Shown: positions 11,256-24,040 of the stretch, piece by piece
Position numbering within the stretch: position 1 is the first letter of the stretch
Layout of the letters: each line of letters opens with the position of its first letter
Assembly: GCA_922989275.2 (NCBI GenBank)
Contig: OV277863.1
Span: forward strand, 20,178,001 to 20,242,000
Source: Gari tellinella
Taxonomy: Eukaryota > Mollusca > Bivalvia > Cardiida > Psammobiidae
Length of the DNA stretch: 64,000 bases
Direction: 5' to 3'
Made by a program: the position numbers and the translations under genes
Notes under the pieces: model-generated
What the model was told of the DNA's origin: nothing
What the model saw: only the letters and a program-made list of their open reading frames with translations
Database searches by the model: none

Positions 11256-11689
11256 AATACATACCGTTTTAACAACATAGATACTTTAGAACCCCTCTCC
11301 TATCATTAAATGTGTACTCTATTGAAAACTCAATGTTGAAAGTAAAGCATGTATTCCATCGGTTTAGTAGATTAAAACTTTATTTCTGTTGATCTTTTAC
11401 CAGTTCACTAATTATAATAGGCTTAAAAAAACTATCATTTATAAAAAGTTTGGAACCAGATAAGATGCAGCATATATACTAACAGGCTGATCAGGGGTAG
11501 AACTGTTTCACACTCATATATGTTTTAAGTCAAAATTGATATCATGTTCTAAATATCATTCCTAAGGTATTTTTCCTTATTTAATCAGCTAAAGTAATAA
11601 ATTAAATGATAGGTATTCATAGCGGGTAGGGTTTATGGTTGATTTACAGCAACCAGAATGTGCTATGACACATCCATGTAACGGGGTTT
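11256..11689. other. intergenic within the 2.4-kb element
   Basis: Contains a decayed hairpin core near 11446-11508 (AAGTTTGGAACCAGAT). Nothing else recognised. Confidence 0.35.
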
Positions 11690-11795
11690 AACCCTTTACC
11701 CAATAGATGGTATTAGTTTTGAAGATAGGTGACCCCTTAAGGCAGGTTAAGGTACATTCTGCTTTAAGCTATCATCTGCTGGGAGGTATAACATA
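11690..11795 (+). mobile_element. MITE family G, truncated
   Basis: GTTTAACCCTTTACCCAATAG left end, TTTTGAAGATAGGTGACC, and a shortened hairpin ending CTATCATCTGCTGGG. Confidence 0.6.
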
Positions 11796-12154
11796 TTTAT
11801 TGAGGTGCAGATTGATGACTTATTTTAATAAACATATAAACAAATGATATCATAGAACGGTATATCTATGGAAGTTTTTGTAAGTTTTATGTAGGTAAAG
11901 TAAATGCATTTCTTAATTCTATTTTTGAACAATATGAGAGATTGCGCTTTCAATAATGTATAGCCAGGTTCTACTGTATATGATATAAGCTCTACACTAA
12001 CAAGCAGACGATCTCCTCAAATTCGTGTTTGAGGATAAAGGATTTTCGATACTATGTGTACTTCACTATTGAACCGGAAACAACCGCTCATTCAGGGGGC
12101 GCTACTCTTATCACACTTTCCATGCGGGGTAACTCTGTATATCGGTAGGGCCCC

Positions 12155-12380
12155 ATTAAAATGGCCAGAGCTTTGATATTAGACATAGTGACTCTACTGT
12201 TGAAACGGTTTTGGTCTGTTGTATATCTGGGTCACATTTTAGCCTACAACAGATTTTTTGCAGGTTCACCAGCAACATTTTTTAAAGTATGTCATTTGGG
12301 TAAAATATGATCCAACCCCAGTGGTCATGTATCCTTGTCTGGATTTTTCCAGATGAGCGATATTTAGGCCCGCATGGGTC
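12155..12380 (+). repeat. continuation of the 9.1-kb tandem repeat
   Basis: GGCCAGAGCTTTGATATTAG and GGTCTGTTGTATATCTGGGT continue the unit interrupted at 9754. Confidence 0.55.
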
Positions 12381-12384
12381 TCTT

Positions 12385-12460
12385 GTTTTTCAATTGTTTG
12401 ATCCTGATCCGACCTCGAGTTACTCGTCGTATAGTGTTTGGATTCAAACTGTTCCATGTA
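12385..12460. repeat. isolated hairpin core, decayed
   Basis: CAATTGTTTGATCCTGATCC ... TTGGATTCAAACTGTTCC pairs imperfectly around ACCTCGAGTTACTCGT. Confidence 0.45.
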
Positions 12461-12555
12461 CATGTATAAGCAGAGATTTGATAGTAAGGAGAATACATTA
12501 CCCAATATTAAATAACATCAATACCGTTGTCAACTAGCCACCATAACTTACGTAA

Positions 12556-12750
12556 CCCATTTGCACCCAGTGGATTCGTCCATGCTTATATATTATATTG
12601 GATTATTCCGCTTTTGATCTAAGGTACGCCTGTTATAAATTTTCATTTTGTTTTATATTGAAATTTATACCTCAACAAACAGTATAGACTCTTATCAGAT
12701 CCCTCAATACTATGTCCCATATCATATATGAGATAGTAGGCACAAATGGG
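12556..12750 (+). mobile_element. MITE family H, full copy
   Basis: CCCATTTGCACCCAGTGG left end and GGCACAAATGGG right end, followed by TTAA at 12751. The hairpin is reduced to AACAGTATAGACTCTTATCA. The satellite array starts directly after it. Confidence 0.7.
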
Positions 12751-14187
12751 TTAACATTCAGCCAACTTGCAAACATCATCAACATTACCCAAACCAACTT
12801 GCCATCATTATCGACATTATGCCAGCCAACTGACCCCCGCCATTAACACGACCCGATGCTCTTTGTATGAGACTTTAAACTCTCAGTCGTCTTGTCATAA
12901 TCATTGACATCATCCCAGCCAACCAGCCACATTAAAAACATTCCAAAGTCAACGAGTGACAATCACCAAATAGTATCACCGCCAACTAGCCATCATCAGC
13001 AATATATCCTTGCAAACTTGCCCCCATCTACAATATACTCCATAGCGAACTAGCCTTCATCAGCAATATATCCTAGCCAACTGAGCCACCATCTACAATA
13101 TACTCCATAGCGAACTAGCCTTCATCAGCAATATATCCTAGCAGACTTGCCACCATCTACAATATACTCCATAGCGAACTAGCCTTCATCAGTAATATAC
13201 CCTAGCAAACTTGCCGCCATCTACAATATACTCCATAGCAAACTAGCCTTCATCAGCGATATATCCTAGCAAACTTGCCACCATCTACATATACTCCATA
13301 GCGAACTAGTCTTCATCAGCAATATATCCTAGCACACTTGCCACCATCTACAATATACTCCATAGCGAACTAGCCTTCATCAGCAATATATCCTAGCAAA
13401 CTTGCCATCATCTACAATATACTCCATAGCGAACTAGCCTTCATCAGCAATATATCCTAGCAAACTTGCAACCATCTACAATATATCCCTAGCGAACTAG
13501 CCTTCATCTACAATATACCCCTAGCCAACTAGTTACCATCAGTAATATACCCCGCCAACTATCCATCATGAGCAATATACCATAGTATACTCCATAGCGA
13601 CCTAACCTTCATCAGCAATATATCCTTGCAAACTTGTCACCATCTACAATATACCCCTAGCCAACTAGTTACCATCAGTAATATACCCCGCCAACTAGCC
13701 ATCATGAGCAATATACCATAGTATACTCCATAGCGACCTAACCTTCATCAGCAATATATCCTTGCAAACTTGCCATCATCTACAATATACTCCATAGCGA
13801 ACTAGCCTTCATCAGCAATATATCCTAGCAAACTTGTCACCATCTACAATATACCCCTAGCCAACTAGTTACCATCAGTAATATACCCTAACAAACTAGC
13901 CAACATGATAAATATACCATAACAAACTTGCCACCATCTACAAAATACACCTAGCCAACTAGCGAAACTCAGTTATATACCATAGTCATCTAGTCACCAT
14001 GAGCAATATACCCTAGCAAACTTGTCACCATCTACAATCAACACATACCCAAGCCAAAGCTCGAGCAATATACCCTAACAAACTTGCCACCATCTACGAT
14101 ATACCCCTAGTCGATTAGCCACCATGAGCAATAATATCCTAGCAAACTTGCCACCATCTACAATAAACCCTAAGTCATCTAGCCACC

Positions 14188-17100
14188 ATAATAATAATGA
14201 TAATAATAAAGACTTTATTCAAGAGGGTAAAACAATTTTTACAGACAGCAAACTTTTCTCCAAATCTGTCACCATCTACAATATTCGCTCACCAAACTAG
14301 CTACCGTCAGTAATATACCCTAGCCAACTAGCCACCATGAGATATATACCCTTGCAAATTTGCCACCATCTACAATATACCCTAGCAAACTTGCCACCAT
14401 CTACAATATACCCCTAGTCAATTAGCCACCATGAGTAATATACCCCGCCAACTAGACACCGTGCGCAATATACACTAGCAAACTTGCCACCATCTACAAT
14501 ATACCCCTGGCGAACTAGCCTTCATCAGCAATATATCCTAGCAAATTTGCCACCATCTACAATATATCCCTAGCGAACTAGCCTTCATCAGCAATATATC
14601 GTAGCAAACTTGCCACCATCTACAATAGACCCATGGCCAACTAGCCATCATCAGCAATATATCCTTGCAAACTTGCCCCCATCTACAATATACTCCATAG
14701 CGAACTAGCCTTCATCAGCAATCTATCCTAGCAAACTTGCCACCATCTACAATATACTCCATAGCGAACTAGCCTTCATCAGCAATATATCCTAGCAAAC
14801 TTGCCACCATCTACAATATACTCCATAACGAACTAGCCTTCATCAGCAATATATCCTAGAAAACTTGCCACCATCTACAATATACTCCATAGCGAACTAG
14901 CCTTCATCAGTAATATATCCTAGCAAACTTAGCCACAACCAGCAATATACCCCAACCAACTAGTCACTGTGAGCAATACAACCAAGCAAAACTTGCCACC
15001 ATCTACAATATATCCCTATAGCCAACTAGCTACCATCAATAATATACCCAACCAACTAACCATCATGAACAATATACCCTAGCAAACGTGCCGCCATCTA
15101 CAATATACCCAACCATCTAGCCACCATTAGCAATACATGTATGTCCTAGCAAATGTGTCACCATCTACAATATATTCCTTGTCAAAAGTTCAGCATGAGC
15201 AACTTGCAACCATTTGCAATATACACTCCCCCAACTAGCTACCATCAGTAATATACCCTAGCAAACTAGCCAATATGATCAATATACGAACCTTAACAAA
15301 CTTGCCACCATCTACAATATACCACTAGTCAAAAAGTCAGCATCAGCAATATACCCTAGCAAACTTGCCACCATCTACAATATACTCCATAGCGAACTAG
15401 CCTTCATCAGCAATATACCCTAGCAAACTTGCCACCATCTACATTATACTCTATAGCGAACTAGCCTTCATCAGCAATATATCCTAGCAAACTTGCCACC
15501 ATCTACAATATACTCCATAGCGACCTAATCTTCATCAGCAATATATCCTAGCAAACTTGCCACCATCTACAATATACTCCATAGCGAACTAGCCTTCATC
15601 AGCAATATATCCTAGAAAACTTGCCACCATCTACAATATACTCCATAGCGAACTAGCCTTCATCAGTAATATATCCTAGCAAACTTAGCCACAACCAGCA
15701 ATATACCCCAACCAACTAGTCACTGTGAGCAATACAACCAAGCAAAACTTGCCACCATCTACAATATATCCCTATAGCCAACTAGCTACCATCAATAATA
15801 TACCCAACCAACTAACCATCATGAACAATATACCCTAGCAAACGTGCCGCCATCTACAATATACCCAACCATCTAGCCACCATTAGCAATACATGTATGT
15901 CCTAGCAAATGTGTCACCATCTACAATATATTCCTTGTCAAAAGTTCAGCATGAGCAACTTGCAACCATTTGCAATATACACTCCCCCAACTAGCTACCA
16001 TCAGTAATATACCCTAGCAAACTAGCCAATATGATCAATATACGAACCTTAACAAACTTGCCACCATCTACAATATACCACTAGTCAAAAAGTCAGCATC
16101 AGCAATATACCCTAGCAAACTTGCCACCATCTACAATATACTCCATAGCGAACTAGCCTTCATCAGCAATATACCCTAGCAAACTTGCCACCATCTACAT
16201 TATACTCTATAGCGAACTAGCCTTCATCAGCAATATATCCTAGCAAACTTGCCACCATCTACAATATACTCCATAGCGACCTAATCTTCATCAGCAATAT
16301 ATCCTAGCAAACTTGCCACCATCTACAATATACTCCATAGCGAACTAGCCTTCATCAGCAATATATCCTAGCAAACTTGTCACCATCTACAATATACCCC
16401 TAGCCAACTAGTTACCATCAGTAATATACCCCGACAACTAGCCACCATGAGCAATATACCCTAGCAAACTTGCCACCATCGACAATATACCCCTAGCCAA
16501 CTAGTTACCATCAGTAATATACCCTAACAAACTAGCCAACATGAGAAATATACCCTAACAAACTTGCCACCATCTACAATATACACCTAGCCAACTAGCG
16601 AAACTCAGTCATATACCATAGTCAACTAGTTACCATGAGCAATATACCCTAGCAAACTTGTCACCATCTACAATCAACATGCACCCAAGCCAAAGCCCGA
16701 GCAATGTACCCTAACAAACTTGCCACCATCTACGATATACCCCTAGTCAATTAGCCACCATGATCAATATATCCTAGCAAACTTGCCAACATGAGAAATA
16801 TACCCTAACAAACTTGCCACCATCTACAATATACACCTAGCCAACTAGCGAAACTCAGTAATATACTATAGTCAACTAGTCACCATGAGCAATATACCCT
16901 ATCAAACTTGTCACCATCTACAATCAACACGCACCCAAGCCAAAGCCCGAGCAATATACCCTAAAAACTTGCCACCATCTACGATATACCCCTAGTCAAT
17001 TAGCCACCATGAGCAATACCGGTATATCCTAGCAAACTTGCCACCATCTACAATAAACCCCACGTCAACTAGCCACCATTATAATAATGATAATAATAAA

Positions 17101-19850
17101 GACTTTATTAAAGAGGGTAAAACAATTTGTACAGACAGCAAACTTTTCTCCAAATTTGTCACCATCTACAATCTTCGCTCACCCAACTAGCTACCATCTA
17201 TAATATACCCTAGCCAACTAGCCACCATGAGATATATACCCTAGCATATTTGCCACCATCTACAATATACCCTAGCAAACTTGCCACCATCTACAATATA
17301 CCCCTAGTCAACTAGCCACCATGAGCAATATACCCCGCCAACTAGCCACCATGAGCATTATACACTAGCAAACTTGCCACCATCTACAATATACCCCTAG
17401 CGAACTAGCCTTCATCTACAATATATCCCTAGCAAACTAGCCTTCATCAGCAATATATCCTAGCAAACTTGCCTCCATCTACAATATACTCCATAGCGAA
17501 CTAGCCTTCATCAGCAATATATCCTAGCAAACTTGCCATCATATACAATATACTCCATAGCGAACTAGCCTTCATAAGCAATATATCCTAGCAAACTTGC
17601 CACCATCTACAATATACTCCATAGCGACCTAATCTTCATCAGCAATATATCCTAGCAAACTTGCCACCATCTACAATATACTCCATAGCGAACTAGCCTT
17701 CATCAGCAATATATCCTAGCAAACTTGTCACCATCTACAATATACCCCTAGCCAACTAGTTACCATCAGTAATATACCCCGACAACTAGCCACCATGAGC
17801 AATATACCCTAGCAAACTTGCCACCATCGACAATATACCCCTAGCCAACTAGTTACCATCAGTAATATACCCTAACAAACTAGCCAACATGAGAAATATA
17901 CCCTAACAAACTTGCCACCATCTACAATATACACCTAGCCAACTAGCGAAACTCAGTCATATACCATAGTCAACTAGTTACCATGAGCAATATACCCTAG
18001 CAAACTTGTCACCATCTACAATCAACATGCACCCAAGCCAAAGCCCGAGCAATGTACCCTAACAAACTTGCCACCATCTACGATATACCCCTAGTCAATT
18101 AGCCACCATGATCAATATATCCTAGCAAACTTGCCAACATGAGAAATATACCCTAACAAACTTGCCACCATCTACAATATACACCTAGCCAACTAGCGAA
18201 ACTCAGTAATATACTATAGTCAACTAGTCACCATGAGCAATATACCCTATCAAACTTGTCACCATCTACAATCAACACGCACCCAAGCCAAAGCCCGAGC
18301 AATATACCCTAAAAACTTGCCACCATCTACGATATATCCCTAGTCAATTAGCCACCATGAGCAATACCGGTATATCCTAGCAAACTTGCCACCATCTACA
18401 ATAAACCCCACGTCAACTAGCCACCATAATAATAATGATAATAATAAAGACTTTATTAAAGAGGGTAAAACAATTTGTACAGACAGCAAACTTTTCTCCA
18501 AATTTGTCACCATCTACAATCTTCGCTCACCCAACTAGCTACCATCTATAATATACCCTAGCCAACTAGCCACCATGAGATATATACCCTAGCATATTTG
18601 CCACCATCTACAATATACCCTAGCAAACTTGCCACCATCTACAATATACCCCTAGTCAACTAGCCACCATGAGCAATATACCCCGCCAACTAGCCACCAT
18701 GAGCATTATACACTAGCAAACTTGCCACCATCTACAATATACCCCTGGCGAACTAGCCTTCATCTACAATATATCCCTAGCAAACTAGCCTTCATCAGCA
18801 ATATATCCTAGCAAACTTGCCTCCATCTACAATATACTCCATAGCGAACTAGCCTTCATCAGCAATATATCCTAGCAAACTTGCCATCATATACAATATA
18901 CTCCATAGCGAACTAGCCTTCATAAGCAATATATCCTAGCAAACTTGCCACCATCTACAATATACTCCATAGCGACCTAATCTTCATCAGCAATATATCC
19001 TAGCAAACTTGCCACCATCTACAATATACTCCATAGCGAACTAGCCTTCATCAGCAATATATCCTAGCAAACTTGTCACCATCTACAATATACCCCTAGC
19101 CAACTAGTTACCATCAGTAATATACCCCCGACAACTAGCCACCATGAGCAATATACCCTAGCAAACTTGCCACTATCGACAATATACCCCTAGCCAACTA
19201 GTTACCATCAGTAATATACCCTAACAAACTAGCCAACATGAGAAATATACCCTAACAAACTTGCCACCATCTACAATATACACCTAGCCAACTAGCGAAA
19301 CTCAGTCATATACCATAGTCAACTAGTTACCATGAGCAATATACCCTAGCAAACTTGTCACCATCTACAATCAACATGCACCCAAGCCAAAGCCCGAGCA
19401 ATGTACCCTAACAAACTTGCCACCATCTACGATATACCCCTAGTCAATTAGCCACCATGATCAATATATCCTAGCAAACTTGCCAACATGAGAAATATAC
19501 CCTAACAAACTTGCCACCATCTACAATATACACCTAGCCAACTAGCGAAACTCAGTAATATACTATAGTCAACTAGTCACCATGAGCAATATACCCTATC
19601 AAACTTGTCACCATCTACAATCAACACGCACCCAAGCCAAAGCCCGAGCAATATACCCTAAAAATTTGCCACCATCTACGATATACCCCTAGTCAATTAG
19701 CCACCATGAGCAATACCGGTATATCCTAGCAAACTTGCCACCATCTACAATAAACCCCACGTCAACTAGCCACCATAATAATAATGATAATAATAAAGAC
19801 TTTATTAAAGAGGGTAAAACAATTTGTACAGACAGCAAACTTTTCTCCAA
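14188..19850 (+). repeat. retroelement tail captured in satellite, four copies
   Basis: An ATAATAATGATAATAATAAA + GACTTTATT block, followed by about 50 bp with GAGGGTAAAACAATTTGTAC, lies at about 14188, 17080, 18428 and 19777. The same AATAATAATAAAGACTTTATT-type sequence begins a separate element at 54805. One short retroelement remnant was therefore trapped in the array and later copied with it. Confidence 0.7.
14800..16380 (+). repeat. 756-bp higher-order duplication in satellite
   Basis: AGCCACAACCAGCAATATAC at 14931 recurs at 15687. CTAGAAAACTTGCC at 14856 recurs at 15612. GTCAAAAAGTCAGCATCAGC near 15328 recurs near 16084. The offset is 756 bp throughout, with very few differences. Confidence 0.85.
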
Positions 19851-20425
19851 ATTTGTCACCATCTACAATCTTCGCTCACCCAACTAGCTACCATCTATAA
19901 TATACCCTAGCCAACTAGCCACCATGAGATATATACCCTAGCATATTTGCCACCATCTACAATATACCCTAGCAAACTTGCCACCATCTACAATATACCC
20001 CTAGTCAACTAGCCACCATGAGCAATATACCCCGCCAACTAGCCACCATGAGCATTATACACTAGCAAACTTGCCACCATCTACAATATACCCCTGGCGA
20101 ACTAGCCTTCATCTACAATATATCCCTAGCAAACTAGCCTTCATCAGCAATATATCCTAGCAAACTTGCCTCCATCTACAATATACTCCATAGCGAACTA
20201 GCCTTCATCAGCAATATATCCTAGCAAACTTGCCATCATATACAATATACTCCATAGCGAACTAGCCTTCATCAGCAATATATCCTAGCAAACTTGCCAC
20301 CATCTACAATATACTCCATAGCGAACTAGCCTTCATCAGTAATACACCCTAGCAAAATTGCTACCATCTACAATATACTCCATAGCGAACTATCCTTCAT
20401 CAGCAACATATCCTAGCAAACTTGC
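16381..20425 (+). repeat. three 1,348-bp higher-order satellite copies
   Basis: Block starts (CACCATCTACAATATACCCC, preceded by TTGT) lie at 16381, 17729 and 19077. The internal landmark CCACCAT before the ATAATAATGATAATAATAAA insert lies at 17073, 18421 and 19770. The copies are nearly identical, so the amplification is recent. The third diverges near 20265. Confidence 0.9.
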
Positions 20426-20838
20426 CACCATGTACAATATACCCCGCCAACTAGCCACCATGAGCAATATACACTAGCAAACTTGCCGCCATCTACAATA
20501 TACTCCATAGCCAACTAGCCAACTAGCCATCATCAGCAATATACCCTAGCAAACTTGCCACCATCTACAATATACCCCTAGTCAACTAGCCACCATGAGC
20601 AATATACACCAGCAAACTTTCCGCCATCTACAATATACTCCATAGCGAACTAGCCTTCATCAGTAATATATCCTAGGAAACTTGCCACCATCTACAATAT
20701 ACTCCATAGCGAACTAGCCATCATCAGCAATTTATCCTAGCAAACTTGCCACCATCTACAATATACTCCATAGCGAACTAGCCTTCATCAGCAATACAAT
20801 AATCAGCCGGAGAAAGGGTAAATTAATTATGGATTTAA

Positions 20839-20946
20839 CCCCTTTACTGCCATGAAATCTTCTGCTTTAAATATGTAAGATCAGACGCCGCGTTACGATT
20901 AAGATCCAAAGTATTTCCAAGTTATTAGTGTACTCTGGATAAAGAG
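20839..20946 (+). mobile_element. MITE family E, shortened copy
   Basis: TTAA at 20835 and again at 20947. CCCCTTTACTGCCATGAAAT left end, a half hairpin GATCAGACGCCGCGTTACG, and GGATAAAGAG at the right. Confidence 0.65.
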
Positions 20947-21131
20947 TTAATTCTTAACGAATATTATAAATTAAAAGCTGCCATTGAAACTCCAAGAAAT
21001 TAGTGATAGAAGGTATGGTTGGCATGGCAACGTCTAATGCTCCTATAAGTTGTCTTATTCACTTTGATAGATATTAATCCGGCATCAATGCACTCAGTTA
21101 ACTATGTTGCTGCCAAATCAATCGTGAGATG

Positions 21132-21343
21132 TTTACCCCTTCACCATTTCATTTTCGTCTGCTTAAATATTGTTGTCTGCAATATCGTTTCAAAGTTAAA
21201 TTTAAGGCAATAATACTAATGAAATTTACAAAAGAATGTCAAACAGTTTGGATCCTGATATGACGCAGCCTTACGCGGCGTCTGGTCAAGATCCAAACTG
21301 TTTGCAAACGCGCTTTTGACATCATTGAGAGTGAAATGGTTGA
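21132..21343 (-). mobile_element. MITE family E, full copy
   Basis: Left TTTACCCCTTCACC, the GTCTGCAATATCG arm, a hairpin at 21240-21304 (CAAACAGTTTGGATCCTGAT arms), and AAACGCGCTTTTGACATCAT to GTGAAATGGTTGA. Confidence 0.75.
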
Positions 21344-21527
21344 CTCTTTGCATTCCAAACCATGGTAGCCATTGCCAACAGTTTGGATCAGGTTGAGACA
21401 CCTAGTAACCATGCGTCTCATCTGAATCCAAGCTGTTTGTTTATCTTGTAATTTTCAAACAGAAAATTTAGACAAAAATCACCTTATACGACTAGTAGCA
21501 GACCACAGTTTTTGCAGACGACAATAG
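21344..21527 (+). mobile_element. MITE family E fragment with family A inserted at its end
   Basis: Decayed hairpin at 21377-21440 (CAACAGTTTGGATCAGG) and a GTTTTTGCAGACGACAATAG arm. Family A begins at the TA at 21528. Confidence 0.6.
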
Positions 21528-21777
21528 TACAGTGGAGAATGTGTTATTCTTTCCCAATAAACGCGTTTACGCTAAAACTATTATTTGCAGTACAAACAGT
21601 TTGGAGCCAGATCAGACGCCGGGTTACCCGGCGTCTGATCAGGCTTCAAACTGTTTGCCACCAAGATAAACAAGGATTATCAGAATCGTCCAAAAGTTGT
21701 TCTTTTCTACGTTTTAGTGCTTTGCGTTTGCGTATGTTTGCGTTTAAACGGGAAAGAATAACAGATTCTCCTATGTA
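21528..21777 (-). mobile_element. MITE family A, full copy
   Basis: TACAGTGGAGAATGTG left. Perfect hairpin 21592-21658 (GGGTTACCCGG centre). The right terminus has lost two bases (TTCTCCTATGTA). Confidence 0.9.
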
Positions 21778-21892
21778 GTTAGCATACAAATCTAGTTAAA
21801 TAGTAGATTAGTTCTTCTGTGCAGACTCTAAGATAACATCTGTCAGACGACTGCATGCGTAGACCTTGTTATAATGAAATACAGTGGAAATA

Positions 21893-22126
21893 CTTTACCC
21901 TTTCCTATTCAACTACATTGTATGTCACTACGAACGGTGTCAAAAGGCGACTTTGCAAACAGTTTGGGTCCTGATCAGACGCCGCGTTACGCGGCGTCTG
22001 ATCAGGATCCAAACTGTTTGACATTCATATTGAGAGTATTTCTTCTGTCAAAACAGCCCATAAGCTGACTTTGAAAATATTGCAGACGACTCTACCTACG
22101 CAGACGATATTTTGAAGGTAAGAGGG
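21893..22126 (+). mobile_element. MITE family E, full copy
   Basis: ACCCTTTCCTATTC left, perfect hairpin at 21955-22021 (GCCGCGTTACGCGGC centre), GCAGACGATATTTTGAAGG arm, then GGGTTAA at 22124-22130. Confidence 0.75.
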
Positions 22127-22391
22127 TTAAAACAGACGATAAAACTTGACATCGAAAGAGTTAATCAAAACGCAAACACAAAGAAATGAAATGTAAAAAC
22201 TAACAGGTTTTAAGAATATTGACGACTTATTTTACATTGAGTGACAGACAGTTATGGAGTCCGGTCAGATGCCGGGTAGGAACAAGGCCTCACTGTTCAG
22301 AGAATGATGAACTAGATAATTTTAATTTTTATTACAAGTACATGTATGATGAATGACTGATAGTGAAAATTAGAGCTGAACGAAGTTTCAA

Positions 22392-22465
22392 CCATTTTCC
22401 ACCTGATCTTCAAATGGATAATTCCAATTTAGTCTAGTCCGTTTTTGACTATTGAGGGTCATGTA
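22392..22465 (-). mobile_element. MITE family F fragment
   Basis: CAAATGGATAATTCCAATTT and AGTCTAGTCCGTTTTTGAC match the F right arm. A poor hairpin remnant precedes it near 22245. Confidence 0.5.
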
Positions 22466-22506
22466 ATTGCATTACTATAAACAGATCAATTCTATATCTA
22501 GCTCTA

Positions 22507-22756
22507 TACAGTGGAGAAACTGTTATTCTTTCCCAATAAACGCGTTTACGCTAAAACTATAATTTCTATTGCAAACAGTTTGGAGCCAGATCAGACGCCG
22601 GGTAACCCGGCGTCTGATCAGCCTCCAAACTGTTTGCCACCAAGATAAAGATGAACTTTCAGAATTGTCAAAAAGTTGTACTTTTCTACGTTTTAGTGCT
22701 TTGCGTTTGCGTACGTTTGCGTTTAAACGGGAAAGAATAACAGATTCTCCACTGTA
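22507..22756 (-). mobile_element. MITE family A, full copy
   Basis: Complete termini at 22507 and 22756. The hairpin at 22571-22637 has one mismatch. Confidence 0.9.
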
Positions 22757-22991
22757 CATGCTGGGCGTCGTCGGCTACTGTTCTAAATATACAATTTTCA
22801 AAATATCGAAACTGTGGCGTAACACTGCTGCACGAAAGTAGTTCAGAAAGCTAATTATAATAACAATATTTATTACTTTCTGTGATGCTCATGTCTTGTA
22901 GTGAGTTTTAACATTCTAATTTATCTTGAATGGTCAGATCAGGCACACAACTGCTAAATTCACTCAAATTAAACTAAATCGTAGGAGCTTT

Positions 22992-23206
22992 TACAGTGGA
23001 GAATGTGTTATTCTTTCCCAATAAATGCGTTTACGCTTAAACTATTATTTTATTACCCGGCGTCTGATCAGGCTCCAAACTGTTTGCCACCAAGATAAAC
23101 ATGAAATATCAGAATTGTCCAAAAGTTGTTGTTTTCTACGTTTTAGCGCTTTGCGTTTGCGTACGTTTGCGTTTAAACGGGAAAGAATAACAAATTCTCC
23201 ACTGTA
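22992..23206 (-). mobile_element. MITE family A, left half of hairpin deleted
   Basis: Both termini are intact (TACAGTGGAGAATGTG, inverse at 23206). About 35 bp including the left hairpin arm are gone: AAACTATTATTTTATTACCC runs straight into GGCGTCTGATCAGG. Confidence 0.85.
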
Positions 23207-23495
23207 GGTGTAATTTTCAACATCGTATTGCATCGTGTTTGTTTATAACGTCCTCTTTGTTGTATGGTATACAATCACCTGCTTCAAATTGACAGTTGCA
23301 ATCTACTAGTTTCATTAAAGATTGTGATATTTTTGGTGCTTTTAGGTTGTTTTTGTTTAGAAACGTCGATACGATTGTCACATAGTTTGAATCTTTGGAT
23401 CCTTTCAATGGCAAATGCCAGTCAAGTCGAATTCAGATTCATTTCGGTCAAAGATCAAATCTTGAACTTAAACAACTGACCACTGGCACTGGTTT
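23207..23495. other. intergenic, unexplained
   Basis: Open frames on both strands (about 60-70 codons) overlap each other and show no motif. No repeat recognised. Confidence 0.35.
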
Positions 23496-24040
23496 ATTTT
23501 AAGCTCACCTGAGTCGAAGGCTCATGATGAGCTATTGTGATTGCTCTCCCTCCGGCGTCCGATGTCCGCATTTTTGGCTGTAATTTTATGAAACTAGCTG
23601 AGAATAATCACTTTAATGAAATCTAGGTCAAGTATGAATTTGGGTTAATTTAAACTAAAAGGTCAAATCAAAGAAATGACTTCTGGACGATTTACAGATT
23701 ATATTTTTAGCCCCAAATTCACGAAACATGTTTGAATTAGTCACCAAGATACAATCAAGGTCATGTATGAGTATGAGTTATGCCAAGTCAAAACGTTGGT
23801 AATTGGGTCAAAACATAGGAAAAGTTTTTGAACACACTTGAGGCTATATTGAAACACAAGCTTGATGAATCTTATTCAGAATGATTACCATGGCAATATC
23901 TAGGTCATTTTGGTCACCTTATAGGTGACATTTCAAGGTGTTTTTTCTTATAGCTATATCAAACTGCCTTGCCCAGTCAGCTTAGGTACAATGTCCCCAG
24001 GTGAGCGAATTGAGTGGCATAGCTCTCTTGCTAAACATAT
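23496..24040 (+). repeat. dispersed 'agctcacctgag' repeat
   Basis: It begins AGCTCACCTGAGTCGAAGG and contains GAGCTATTGTGATTGCTCTC and CGGCGTCCGATGTCCGC. It ends CAGGTGAGCGAATTGAGTGG. These are hallmarks of a family I recall as abundant in bivalve genomes. Non-coding, with a short inverted relation between its ends. Confidence 0.65.

Larger units (their letters stand above)
9755..12154. mobile_element. 2.4-kb terminal-inverted-repeat element inserted in tandem repeat
   Basis: The left end (GGGGCCCTACCGCATTACAG, extending to TTTCCGGTTTA at 9836) is matched in reverse at 12072-12154 (CCGGAAACAACC ... AACTCTGTATATCGGTAGGG). The host repeat stops at 9754 and resumes at 12155. No transposase frame is present, and family G copies lie inside. 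Confidence 0.6.
12757..20799 (+). repeat. 8-kb satellite array, about 32-bp half-units in 64-bp units
   Basis: The typical unit is CACCATCTACAATATACTCC + ATAGCGAACTAGC + CTTCATCAGCAATATATCC + TAGCAAACTTGC. It repeats at exactly 64 bp in the cleanest part (for example 14741 and 14805). Each unit is two diverged halves of about 31-33 bp sharing CATC-n2-CAATATA-n5-AGC-n-AACT. The first 250 bp and some interior blocks are more diverged. Stop codons occur in all frames and there is no coding signal. Confidence 0.95.

Noticed and set aside
12757..20799. CRISPR array
   Set aside because: Regular spacing, but both halves of each unit are repeated; there are no unique spacers and the context is eukaryotic. 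It is a satellite.
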